Positions 25,974-33,099 of a DNA stretch of 64,000 nt are shown here, in pieces (the stretch's first letter is position 1; each line of letters opens with the position of its first letter). The stretch comes from Betaproteobacteria bacterium (GTDB taxonomy: Bacteria > Pseudomonadota > Gammaproteobacteria > Burkholderiales > SG8-41). The translations under genes and the position numbers were made by a program. Below the pieces are notes generated by a model that was not told where the DNA came from, made no database searches, and saw only the letters and a list, made by a program, of their open reading frames with translations. The stretch covers positions 1 through 64,000 of the forward strand of contig OMIN01000015.1 in assembly GCA_900299145.1 (NCBI GenBank). Reading direction: 5' to 3'.

Positions 25974-27032
25974 TTACAGCTTCTGGATGATGTTTTTAGC
26001 GTAATCGCGTACCATCTGATAACCGCGTTCCAACGGAAAATTGCACATGAGTTGCCGCACGCCACGGCGTTCGAGCTCGCGCACCTGTTCCAGCACTTCG
26101 GCGGGCTTGCCAACAATGCAAAAGCGCTTGATGACTTCGGGCGTGACAAAACGACGCTCGTCAGGTGCTACGTACGCGTTGTGGCTCTGGTGCATCATTT
26201 TCTGGCGTTCGGCGGCGGGGCGAGCCATGTGAAACGCCAGATAATCCTTCCAGATGGGTTTCAGAAAATCCGGGGGGTCTTCGCCGAACTCCAGATGACG
26301 ATCCACCGTGGAGTGAATCGATGTGGTAATTGCCGGGCCGAATTCGTTGACGATGCGGTCGGAATCCACCGGTTCGCCCGGTTCCAGCACGGCGAAGTTG
26401 ACGCGCACCGAGAGATGAAAGTTATTCAGCGAACGGCCACTCCTGGCGAGGCCCTTGTTGACGTTGGCGAGTATCTGATCGAGCGATCCGCCGCGCGGAA
26501 TGTTGGATGTCAGCCCATCGGCGATCTCGCCGGCAAGCGCCTGTGCCTTCGGGCCGTAGCCCGCGAGGTACAGCGGAATGCGATCCTTGAGATTGCGGTA
26601 GCCCTTATCCGAGAGCATGAAGCGGATGGTGTGAGCCTCGCCGTTATGCTCGTACTGCGCGTCCTTGCCGTCGAGCAGGTTGCGCACGGTGCGCACGTAG
26701 GTCTCGAAGCCCTTTAACGCCATAGGCTTTCTGCCCAGCAGGCGCATGCCAGTGTTGCCGGTGCCCAGCGCCACGAATACGCGGCCCGGCGCGACCATGT
26801 TCAACGTTGCCATCCCGCCCGCCAATGTCGGCGCGAGACGCAATCCCGGCACGGCGACACCCATGCCGAGCTTCATGGTCTTGGTTTGCAGCGCGGCGGC
26901 AGTCAAAAATACAAATGCGTCGGAGCGGATCAGCGGGCTGTCAGTAGTCCACAAGTGTGTGAAGCCGAGTTTTTCGGCCTCGGTCACATACTGCATTTCG
27001 TCGAGCTTGGCCCACGTGAGTCCGAATTCCAT
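25974..27032 (-). CDS. LLM class flavin/F420-dependent oxidoreductase (LLM-1)
   Basis: A 352-residue luciferase-like monooxygenase-fold TIM barrel. Typical segments: E-A-E-K-L-G-F-T-H-L-W-T-T-D, P-G-R-V-F-V-A-L-G-T-G-N and I-P-L-Y-L-A-G-Y-G-P-K. This fold uses FMN or F420; the F420 biosynthesis genes on the same strand make F420 likely here, which is inference. It resembles methylenetetrahydromethanopterin-reductase-like and glucose-6-phosphate-dehydrogenase-like F420 enzymes. It follows LLM-2 by 18 bases in the same operon. Confidence 0.92.
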   Translation of the reverse strand: MEFGLTWAKLDEMQYVTEAEKLGFTHLWTTDSPLIRSDAFVFLTAAALQTKTMKLGMGVAVPGLRLAPTLAGGMATLNMVAPGRVFVALGTGNTGMRLLGRKPMALKGFETYVRTVRNLLDGKDAQYEHNGEAHTIRFMLSDKGYRNLKDRIPLYLAGYGPKAQALAGEIADGLTSNIPRGGSLDQILANVNKGLARSGRSLNNFHLSVRVNFAVLEPGEPVDSDRIVNEFGPAITTSIHSTVDRHLEFGEDPPDFLKPIWKDYLAFHMARPAAERQKMMHQSHNAYVAPDERRFVTPEVIKRFCIVGKPAEVLEQVRELERRGVRQLMCNFPLERGYQMVRDYAKNIIQKL

Positions 27033-27050
27033 GCTGCGCGCTCCTCGTTC

Positions 27051-28103
27051 TCAGGACGTGATTTGATCCAGCGGCGTCGGCGTGGCCTTGTGCAACGCCG
27101 GGAGCAACTCTTCCGACATCAGCCGCATGCTGGCCAGCGCGCTCGAGAGTGGCATGCCGAGAAAATGCGTGCGAAACACAAAGTGCGTGATACCCAGCTC
27201 GCGGATGTACGGCTCCAGTTGATTCCAGCAATCCTCCGGCGAGCCAATCACAAAACGATCCTGCATCAGTTCCTCGAACGACTTGTTAATACGCTCATGT
27301 TCCGGCATGGCCTTGTCGCTTTCCCACTGCGCGTAGGCTTTGTACTTTTCGGAAATGTACGGCCCCGCCAGTTTCATGGCTGTGTTGCGATCCTTGGCAC
27401 AATAAATCTCGATGCGGCACGGGTTTTCTTTCGGCAGCGGCTTGCCGAGCTTCCCCAATTCTTCCTTGTAGAGCTTTAGCCGCTGCTTGTGCGTGGAGAA
27501 GGTCGCCTTGGGGCTGTGGTAGAGACAATCCCCCAACTCTGCCGTGCGGCGAATGGCGTTGGGATGCTTGGCGGCCATCCAGATCGGCGGATGCGGTTTT
27601 TGCACGCAGCGCAGCGACAGGTGCGCATCTTTGAGGATGCAGGTTTCGCTTTCGTAGCTCACCTTGTCTTCGGTCCACAACCGTTTGGCCACGGCAACGC
27701 ATTCCTCGAAGCGCTGCACGCGCTGCCCTTTGCGCACGCCAAAGGCGTCGAACTCGACCGTACGGTAGCCCAGCCCCACGCCGAACACCATGTTGCCGCG
27801 CGAAATCACGTCCAGCGTGGCAATGGTTTCCGCCGTGTAGACCGGGTTGTGCAGCGGCGCCAGCAATAGGCCGACACCCATGGTCATGTCGCCGGCGTCG
27901 GAGGCCAGCCGCGCCAGATAAGGCACCACCTGCAAGCCCTGATTACCGCCTTCATTCAGATAATGCTGCCCGGCGAAATATGAATCCCAGCCGCGGTCGC
28001 GCGCCATCCGCACCATGACGATTTGCTCTTCCAGCTTGCTCACCATGTCCTCGGTCTCGAACTGCTGGTTGCTGACCATGATGCCTGCTTTAACGCCACT
28101 CAT
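27051..28103 (-). CDS. LLM class flavin/F420-dependent oxidoreductase (LLM-2)
   Basis: A 350-residue luciferase-like TIM barrel: F-A-G-Q-H-Y-L-N-E-G in the second strand, V-G-V-G-L-L-L-A-P-L-H-N-P-V, I-S-R-G-N-M-V-F-G-V-G-L-G-Y-R and P-P-I-W-M-A-A-K-H-P. Together with LLM-1 it could be a two-protein system or two separate steps in a pathway. Spacing of 18 bases on each side and the same strand place it in one operon with the dienelactone hydrolase. The cofactor (FMN or F420) is not decided by sequence. Confidence 0.92.
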   Translation of the reverse strand: MSGVKAGIMVSNQQFETEDMVSKLEEQIVMVRMARDRGWDSYFAGQHYLNEGGNQGLQVVPYLARLASDAGDMTMGVGLLLAPLHNPVYTAETIATLDVISRGNMVFGVGLGYRTVEFDAFGVRKGQRVQRFEECVAVAKRLWTEDKVSYESETCILKDAHLSLRCVQKPHPPIWMAAKHPNAIRRTAELGDCLYHSPKATFSTHKQRLKLYKEELGKLGKPLPKENPCRIEIYCAKDRNTAMKLAGPYISEKYKAYAQWESDKAMPEHERINKSFEELMQDRFVIGSPEDCWNQLEPYIRELGITHFVFRTHFLGMPLSSALASMRLMSEELLPALHKATPTPLDQITS

Positions 28104-28121
28104 TGTTGCCCGCCTTTCAAA

Positions 28122-28820
28122 CTACGCAAGATGTTTCTTGAAAAATTCCACCGTCAGCACCAGCGCGCGATCCGCATCCGCCTGACGAAACGGCCTGCCG
28201 CCGTGCCGCGCAAATGCATGATCGGCGTCGGGGTACTTGTGTAGGGTCACCAGCGGATTCGGTGACAGACGCCGCTCCAGTAATTCGTTCACTTCGGCCT
28301 GGACCCAGCGATCCTTCATTGCCATGTGCAGCATGAACGGGCGATGCAGGTTTTTCACTTCGCGGATGTTGTGCTCGATGTAGGTGCCGTAATACGCCAC
28401 CGCGCATTCGATGTCGGTACGGCAACACAACAGATAACACAGCTTGCCGCCAAGACAATAACCCACCGCGCCGGCCTTGCCGTTGCACTCCGGCAACGCA
28501 GCGAGATACTTGACCGTGTCCTCCATGTCGCGCACACCAAGGTCGTAATCAAAGTCGTAATACAGATCGAACGCCTTCTTGCCGTCTTCCGGATTGCGGT
28601 CGGACAACTCCACGCCCGGCTCCTGCCGCCAGAACAAATCCGGCACCAGACACACGAAGCCGGCTTCGGCAAACTCGTGCGCGTGTTTGCGCATGGTGTC
28701 GTTGACGCCCCAAATTTCCATGATGGCGACAATGCCGCCCTTGGGCGGGCCGTCAGGCACAGCGAGATAGGCACCCATCACGCCGTCGCGTAGCGGGACC
28801 TGGATATTGGATGTTTTCAT
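28122..28820 (-). CDS. Dienelactone hydrolase family protein
   Basis: A 232-residue alpha/beta hydrolase of the dienelactone hydrolase type. The Cys nucleophile lies in V-G-Y-C-L-G-G-K-L and the histidine in D-A-D-H-A-F-A-R-H-G. M-K-T-S-N-I-Q-V-P at 28820 is the preferred start; the frame runs further upstream into the REP element. Family enzymes open dienelactones in ring-cleavage pathways, which fits a neighbouring catabolic role for the LLM enzymes. It lies 18 bases before LLM-2. Confidence 0.92.
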   Translation of the reverse strand: MKTSNIQVPLRDGVMGAYLAVPDGPPKGGIVAIMEIWGVNDTMRKHAHEFAEAGFVCLVPDLFWRQEPGVELSDRNPEDGKKAFDLYYDFDYDLGVRDMEDTVKYLAALPECNGKAGAVGYCLGGKLCYLLCCRTDIECAVAYYGTYIEHNIREVKNLHRPFMLHMAMKDRWVQAEVNELLERRLSPNPLVTLHKYPDADHAFARHGGRPFRQADADRALVLTVEFFKKHLA

Positions 28821-28871
28821 ATTGACTGACCAAAACACAAGCAATGCATGGAAAAGCACGGACAAACACCC

Positions 28872-28954
28872 TTGTCGTTCCCGCGCAGGCGGGAACCCAT
28901 AACACCGCGCCACTTGAAACGGCTTATGGATTCCCGCCTGCGCGGGAAAGACGA
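28872..28954. repeat. REP/BIME-like inverted repeat 2
   Basis: The arms match those of the element at 7344-7426 (TTGTCGTTCCCGCGCAGGCG at the left) with two changes in the right arm (GGATTCCC, GGGAAAGACGA). It lies in the F420-associated array between the dienelactone hydrolase gene and Bug-7 and may dampen or stabilise the transcript there. Confidence 0.9.
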
Positions 28955-29008
28955 GCCGGGGTTATCCGCGTTCATCTGTGCTTGTCCGTGGTTTAAATGC
29001 TTCTGAAT

Positions 29009-29992
29009 TTATTGCTGTTTGATCCCCGCCGCCTTAACCACCCGCCCCCATTGCGCATATTCCTGTTTCAGCAAATCCGCGAAGGCTTCCGGCGTGGAGC
29101 CGATGGTTTCCACGGCGAGTGCCGTCAGGCGTTCTTTAGTTTCCGGCGTCGCCATGGCGCGTAACGTTTCGGCGCGCAGCTTATCCACCAGCGCGCGCGG
29201 CAAACCTGCCGGGCCAAGCACGCCGTACCAACCCGACGTATTAAATTGCAAACCGCTTTCCGCCACGGTCGGCAGTTCGGGCAGCAGTGCCGAGCGCTTG
29301 TCGCCGCCCACCGCCAGCGCGCGCAGGCGGCCCGCCTTGACTTGCGGCAGCGCCGCCGACAGGCCGTTGAACATCATGTTTACTTCGCCCGCCAGCAGCG
29401 CGGTCATGCCTGGCCCCGCACCTTTGTATGGCACATGCGTGATTTTCACGCCCGCCGCGACATTGAACAATTCGCCCGCCATGTGTATGCCCACGCCGGT
29501 GCCACCGGAGGCAAACAGCAGTTTGCCCGGTTGCGCCTTCGCCAGATCAATCAGCTCACGCACCGATTTCACCGGCAGCGCGGGATGCACCAGCAGCACA
29601 TAGGGCGCCGAGGCGGTCAGCGTCACCGGCGTGAAATCGCGGGTGGTGTCGTACGGCGCCTGCTTCGTGAGATGCGGCACGATGGCGAGCGGCCCTGAAA
29701 AACCCATTAACAGCGTGTAGCCGTCGGGCGCGGCCTTGGCGACGATTTCCGCGCCGATCAGCCCCGCCGCGCCCGCGCGATTGTCCACCACGATTTGCTG
29801 GCCCAGCCTGTCGGCGAGACTTACGCATATCGCGCGCGCGATCACGTCCACCGGCCCGCCCGCCGAAGAGGGCGCAATCATGCGCAGCGGGCGGTTCGGA
29901 TAGTTCTGTGAACCTGTCTGCTGCGCCAGTGCAGGCGTTACGCTCAACAAGCCGGCCGTGAGAGTAGTCAGATGTAAAAACGGCCGGTTCAT
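29009..29992 (-). CDS. Bug/TctC-type substrate-binding protein (Bug-7)
   Basis: A 327-residue Bug receptor with signal peptide (F-L-H-L-T-T-L-T-A-G-L-L-S, cleavage near A-L-A-Q-Q). Landmarks: Y-P-N-R-P-L-R-M-I-A-P, G-G-P-V-D-V-I-A-R, D-N-R-A-G-A-A-G-L-I-G, D-G-Y-T-L-L, H-V-P-Y-K-G-A-G-P. AAGGTGAAGGG precedes the ATG at 29992. It starts 10 bases after cofC, tightly joined to F420 biosynthesis. Confidence 0.94.
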   Translation of the reverse strand: MNRPFLHLTTLTAGLLSVTPALAQQTGSQNYPNRPLRMIAPSSAGGPVDVIARAICVSLADRLGQQIVVDNRAGAAGLIGAEIVAKAAPDGYTLLMGFSGPLAIVPHLTKQAPYDTTRDFTPVTLTASAPYVLLVHPALPVKSVRELIDLAKAQPGKLLFASGGTGVGIHMAGELFNVAAGVKITHVPYKGAGPGMTALLAGEVNMMFNGLSAALPQVKAGRLRALAVGGDKRSALLPELPTVAESGLQFNTSGWYGVLGPAGLPRALVDKLRAETLRAMATPETKERLTALAVETIGSTPEAFADLLKQEYAQWGRVVKAAGIKQQ

Positions 29993-30002
29993 TCCCTTCA
30001 CC

Positions 30003-30698
30003 TTATTTCGTGCGCGAGGTCACTGCCATCGCGCTCCTCGGCATGGCGCGCGGCAACCCCGCCAGAAATTCGTGCGGCGCGTCATCGCTTGCGCACCACT
30101 CGGCAAAATCGTCCGCCGTGTCCAGATCAAACGCCAGCGCGGGATGTACGCAGGCCACCGTGCGCACGCCACGTGCGCTGCCTTGCGCCATGTGCCGCGC
30201 GTAGCTGTCCGCGCCAAAGGCAAATTCGCGCACATGCCCGTTCACCAGCAGCGCGTTGGTGCCCTGATGATGGCGGTCGGGCGCAATCACCACGTCGCCA
30301 TCACAGTCCGCCACCGGCACCGCGTCCAGCGCCCGCAAGGCCGCAACATCCAAACGCGGCAAATCACAAGGCAGAATCAACACGCGTTGCGCGCCCTGTA
30401 TCGCTGCATGAGCGGCCGCTTGTGCCAACGCCGCGTTGAGATTAATTGCGCCCGATTGTTCCAATAAGGTTGTGGCGCCGGCCTTACGCGCCAGCGCCAG
30501 GGTGACTTCGCACGGACTCACCACCACGCAGCGCGCGGCGTCCCCCAGCCAAGCGCTGGCAACCGCCAGCGTGCGATCAAGCAGCCAGCGATTGAGCCGT
30601 GCGCGGCCCGCATCCGTCAGCACGGCAGCCAGCCGCGACTTGCCGGCGTTCACACCTCGGTGCGGCACGATCGCATGTAAGTGTTTGTTTTTATTCAT
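30003..30698 (-). CDS. cofC: 2-phospho-L-lactate (or related) guanylyltransferase CofC
   Basis: A 231-residue GT-A-type nucleotidyltransferase of the CofC/FbiD family, which activates 2-phospholactate, phosphoenolpyruvate or, in some Burkholderiales, 3-phosphoglycerate with GTP for F420 synthesis. Motifs: H-A-I-V-P-H-R-G-V-N-A-G-K-S-R-L, I-L-P-C-D-L-P-R-L and V-V-I-A-P-D-R-H-H-Q-G-T-N-A-L. The N-terminus M-N-K-N-K-H-L is encoded by ATR copy 9 and replaces the usual shorter start. It overlaps the end of cofD. Which phospho-acid it uses cannot be read by eye. Confidence 0.93.
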   Translation of the reverse strand: MNKNKHLHAIVPHRGVNAGKSRLAAVLTDAGRARLNRWLLDRTLAVASAWLGDAARCVVVSPCEVTLALARKAGATTLLEQSGAINLNAALAQAAAHAAIQGAQRVLILPCDLPRLDVAALRALDAVPVADCDGDVVIAPDRHHQGTNALLVNGHVREFAFGADSYARHMAQGSARGVRTVACVHPALAFDLDTADDFAEWCASDDAPHEFLAGLPRAMPRSAMAVTSRTK

Positions 30699-30707
30699 TA
30701 TTTTTTG
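30677..30707 (+). repeat. ATR repeat, copy 9 (cofD stop/cofC start overlap)
   Basis: GTAAGTGTTTGTTTTTATTC followed by ATTATTTTTTG. Antisense to the genes, it encodes the last residues and stop of cofD (K-N-N-E-stop) and the start of cofC (M-N-K-N-K-H-L). Confidence 0.85.
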
Positions 30708-31626
30708 CGGCCCGTAATACGCGCCGCGCCAGCGTTGCGCTATCGCGGCGGTGCGTCATCAGCGTGCGGGTGACCACCACGCGCTTGCCCAGCCGCTTGA
30801 TGGCTGCGGCGAGCGGTGCATCCTGTTCGTCGATGACCCAGCAATCTACCGCGCCACCATAGTGCCGCGCAACCGCCAGCGCGTCCGGCTTCGCACCGAG
30901 TTCGCGCATCATTTTCGCCGCCGGGCCTTTGACCGCCGCGCCACCGATGATTGGTGACACCGCAATCACCGGAAATTTGCGTTGGCGCAACCACGCGCCG
31001 ATGGCCGGCACGCTAGTGATCGGCGCGACGCTCACGTACGGATTCGACGGGCACACCACCACTGCATCCACGCGCCCGCGCATCACGCGTGAGAGCGCCG
31101 GCGGCACGCACGCCTTGCGCACGCCGGCGAAACGAAAACCACTGACGCGAGGTGCGCAGCGCAGCCGCACAAAATAATCCTGAAACGCCAGTTCACCGGA
31201 AGCCGTTTTCACACGTGTGCGCACCGGCGTATCGCTCATCGGCACGACGGCATGTCGAACGCCAAAACGCGAGCACAAATCCTGCGTGACTTGCGACAGC
31301 GGCAGCCCGCGCGCCAGCGCCTCGCGCCGCAGCACGTGCACCGCCAGGTCGCGGTCGCCCAGTTGAAACCAGTCCGGCCCGCCCAGGCGCCGCATTTCCT
31401 GCATGAAGCGCCAGCCCTCGCCCGCGCGTCCCCAGCCGGTCTTCATATTGTTCGCATGAGCTAGCGTGTACATCACCGTATCAAGATCGGGGCAAATCGT
31501 GAAACCCAGATGCTCGAAATCATCCCCGGTGTTCACCACAATGGTGAGTTCCTCGGGCGGCAACACGGCAGCCAGCCCCACGGCAAGCTTCGCGCCGCCG
31601 ACGCCGCCCGCGAGCGCGACAATCAT
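30691..31626 (-). CDS. cofD: 2-phospho-L-lactate transferase CofD
   Basis: A 311-residue CofD/FbiA enzyme that joins the activated phospho-acid to Fo to make F420-0. The N-terminus [12 protein letters not shown] is diagnostic, followed by [17 protein letters not shown] and [13 protein letters not shown]. The start overlaps the cofE stop (ATGA), and the end overlaps cofC. Confidence 0.95.
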   Translation of the reverse strand: MIVALAGGVGGAKLAVGLAAVLPPEELTIVVNTGDDFEHLGFTICPDLDTVMYTLAHANNMKTGWGRAGEGWRFMQEMRRLGGPDWFQLGDRDLAVHVLRREALARGLPLSQVTQDLCSRFGVRHAVVPMSDTPVRTRVKTASGELAFQDYFVRLRCAPRVSGFRFAGVRKACVPPALSRVMRGRVDAVVVCPSNPYVSVAPITSVPAIGAWLRQRKFPVIAVSPIIGGAAVKGPAAKMMRELGAKPDALAVARHYGGAVDCWVIDEQDAPLAAAIKRLGKRVVVTRTLMTHRRDSATLARRVLRAAKNNE

Positions 31627-32381
31627 CGAAACAAATCCTCGGCTTCGGGGCGCAACAGTTCCTGCACCGAACTTTTGCGCAGGGCATAGGGAAACCCGCG
31701 TGCCAGTACCGCGGGTGTGCCCTCGCGCGCCTGCCCCATTACCAGCGACGCTGCGGCGGCAAGTTCATCGGCGGCGGCCACTTGCGTTACTTTCAGCACG
31801 CGCCCCTCGCGATCCGTGTCGCCGCGCATGTCCACCAGCGCGGGCAGATTCGCCACACCGATTGCCATGCCGGTGACGCCATGACGCCACGCGCGGCCAA
31901 AGCTGTCGATAATCAAAACGCCGATGGCGGAGCCGGTTTGTTTGGCTATGATGTCCTGCAAGCGGCGCGCCGAAGCATCGGGGTCTTCCGGCAGCAGCAA
32001 CACCGCATCCTCCGCGCCCGGCAGGTTCGACTGGTCAATGCCTGCGTTGGCCATAATGAAACCGAGCTTATGTTCCGCGATGATGATGCCGGGCTTCACG
32101 CGCAGAATGTTTTTTGACTCGCGCAGGATGAGCTCGACGAATCGCGGATCTTTGTTGGCTTCGCGGGCGATTTCTTGAGCGCGATTTGACGGTGTAACAC
32201 TCGCCAGCGACACGCGGCGGCCTTCGGCTTTGGAAACAATTTTTTGAGCGAGAACGAGGATGTCGCCGGGTTGTAAGGCCAATCCCGCGTTTCGTGCAGC
32301 AGATGCCAGGAGCGTAGAGAGATCGTCGCCAGCCGAAATTTCGGGCAGACCCGGCAACGCGGTCAGATGCAAGGTGCGCAT
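31623..32381 (-). CDS. cofE: Coenzyme F420-0:L-glutamate ligase CofE
   Basis: A 252-residue single-domain CofE that adds glutamate residues to F420-0 with GTP. Motifs: [37 protein letters not shown]. It lacks the C-terminal flavin reductase domain of actinobacterial FbiB, which reduces dehydro-F420-0; a pathway from a saturated precursor such as 3-phosphoglycerate would not need it. This link to precursor choice is inference. Confidence 0.95.
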   Translation of the reverse strand: MRTLHLTALPGLPEISAGDDLSTLLASAARNAGLALQPGDILVLAQKIVSKAEGRRVSLASVTPSNRAQEIAREANKDPRFVELILRESKNILRVKPGIIIAEHKLGFIMANAGIDQSNLPGAEDAVLLLPEDPDASARRLQDIIAKQTGSAIGVLIIDSFGRAWRHGVTGMAIGVANLPALVDMRGDTDREGRVLKVTQVAAADELAAAASLVMGQAREGTPAVLARGFPYALRKSSVQELLRPEAEDLFR

Positions 32382-32439
32382 GCCTGCTCACGAAACAGCG
32401 ATTACCAGGACCGCTTCCGCCTGTAACACGGGTTTGCGC

Positions 32440-33099
32440 TCAGTCACGCGGAATACCCGTGATGCGGATGCCCGACGCCGACACCTTGTAACGCTTGTTC
32501 AATGCAATCAACACCGAAGTCAGCGCCTCGGCGGCAATGGAATTGGCGAGCACACCCGCATGCCACGCCCGCAAGCCCGCGTCGTGCGCAAGGCCCACCG
32601 CGACTTCTCGCGCGGCCGCGTCGTCACCGCACACTAGCACATCGCAATCAACCACGTGGCTGGCGTCTTTCAAATGCGTTGCCGAGACGTTCTGAAACGC
32701 TGACACCACTTTGACGCCTTCGCCCAACACACGTTGCAATGCGACCACGGCGGATTCGCCGTTGGGCAACTGCACGCGATCGACCTTGGGCGGCATCAGC
32801 GGCACGGTAACATCGATAAGGACTTTGCCGGCGAGCGCGTCCTTCACCTCCAGCGCGGTGGGCTGCTGCGCGGCGTACGGCACGGCGAGCACGATGACTT
32901 CCGCACCGGCTGCCGCCTCGCGATTGGCCGCGCCTTGCGTCATGCCCTTGCCGGCAAGCAGGGTGTTGAGTTCAGCCGCCGCCGCCTGCGCCTTGCCCGC
33001 GTCGCGCGAGCCCAGCGTGACCGCGTGCCCCTTCAATGCCCAACGATAGGCGAGACCGCTGCCTTCCTTGCCGGTGCCGCCGAGTACTGCGATTTTCAT
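32440..33099 (-). CDS. npdG: F420H2:NADP+ oxidoreductase-like protein (NADPH-dependent F420 reductase)
   Basis: A 219-residue Rossmann protein. The N-terminus M-K-I-A-V-L-G-G-T-G-K-E-G-S-G-L-A has the family's G-G-T-G-x-x-G loop, followed by G-S-R-D (2'-phosphate recognition) and V-I-L-A-V-P-Y. Family members move hydride between NADPH and F420, so this gene supplies reduced F420 for the LLM enzymes. The start overlaps the fbiC stop (33096-33099). Confidence 0.93.
   Translation of the reverse strand: MKIAVLGGTGKEGSGLAYRWALKGHAVTLGSRDAGKAQAAAAELNTLLAGKGMTQGAANREAAAGAEVIVLAVPYAAQQPTALEVKDALAGKVLIDVTVPLMPPKVDRVQLPNGESAVVALQRVLGEGVKVVSAFQNVSATHLKDASHVVDCDVLVCGDDAAAREVAVGLAHDAGLRAWHAGVLANSIAAEALTSVLIALNKRYKVSASGIRITGIPRD

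Noticed and set aside
25491-26717. Long plus-strand open frame of 408 codons opposite the opine-dehydrogenase-like and LLM-1 genes
   Set aside because: It is a complement frame of two well-supported minus-strand genes, shows His/Arg/Gln-rich composition typical of antisense frames in GC-rich DNA, and has no recognisable domain.
28990-29020. CTTCTGAATTTATTGCTGTTTG at the Bug-7 stop as a possible ATR copy
   Set aside because: Alignment to the core needs a shift and leaves many mismatches; the Bug-7 C-terminus (K-Q-Q) explains it.
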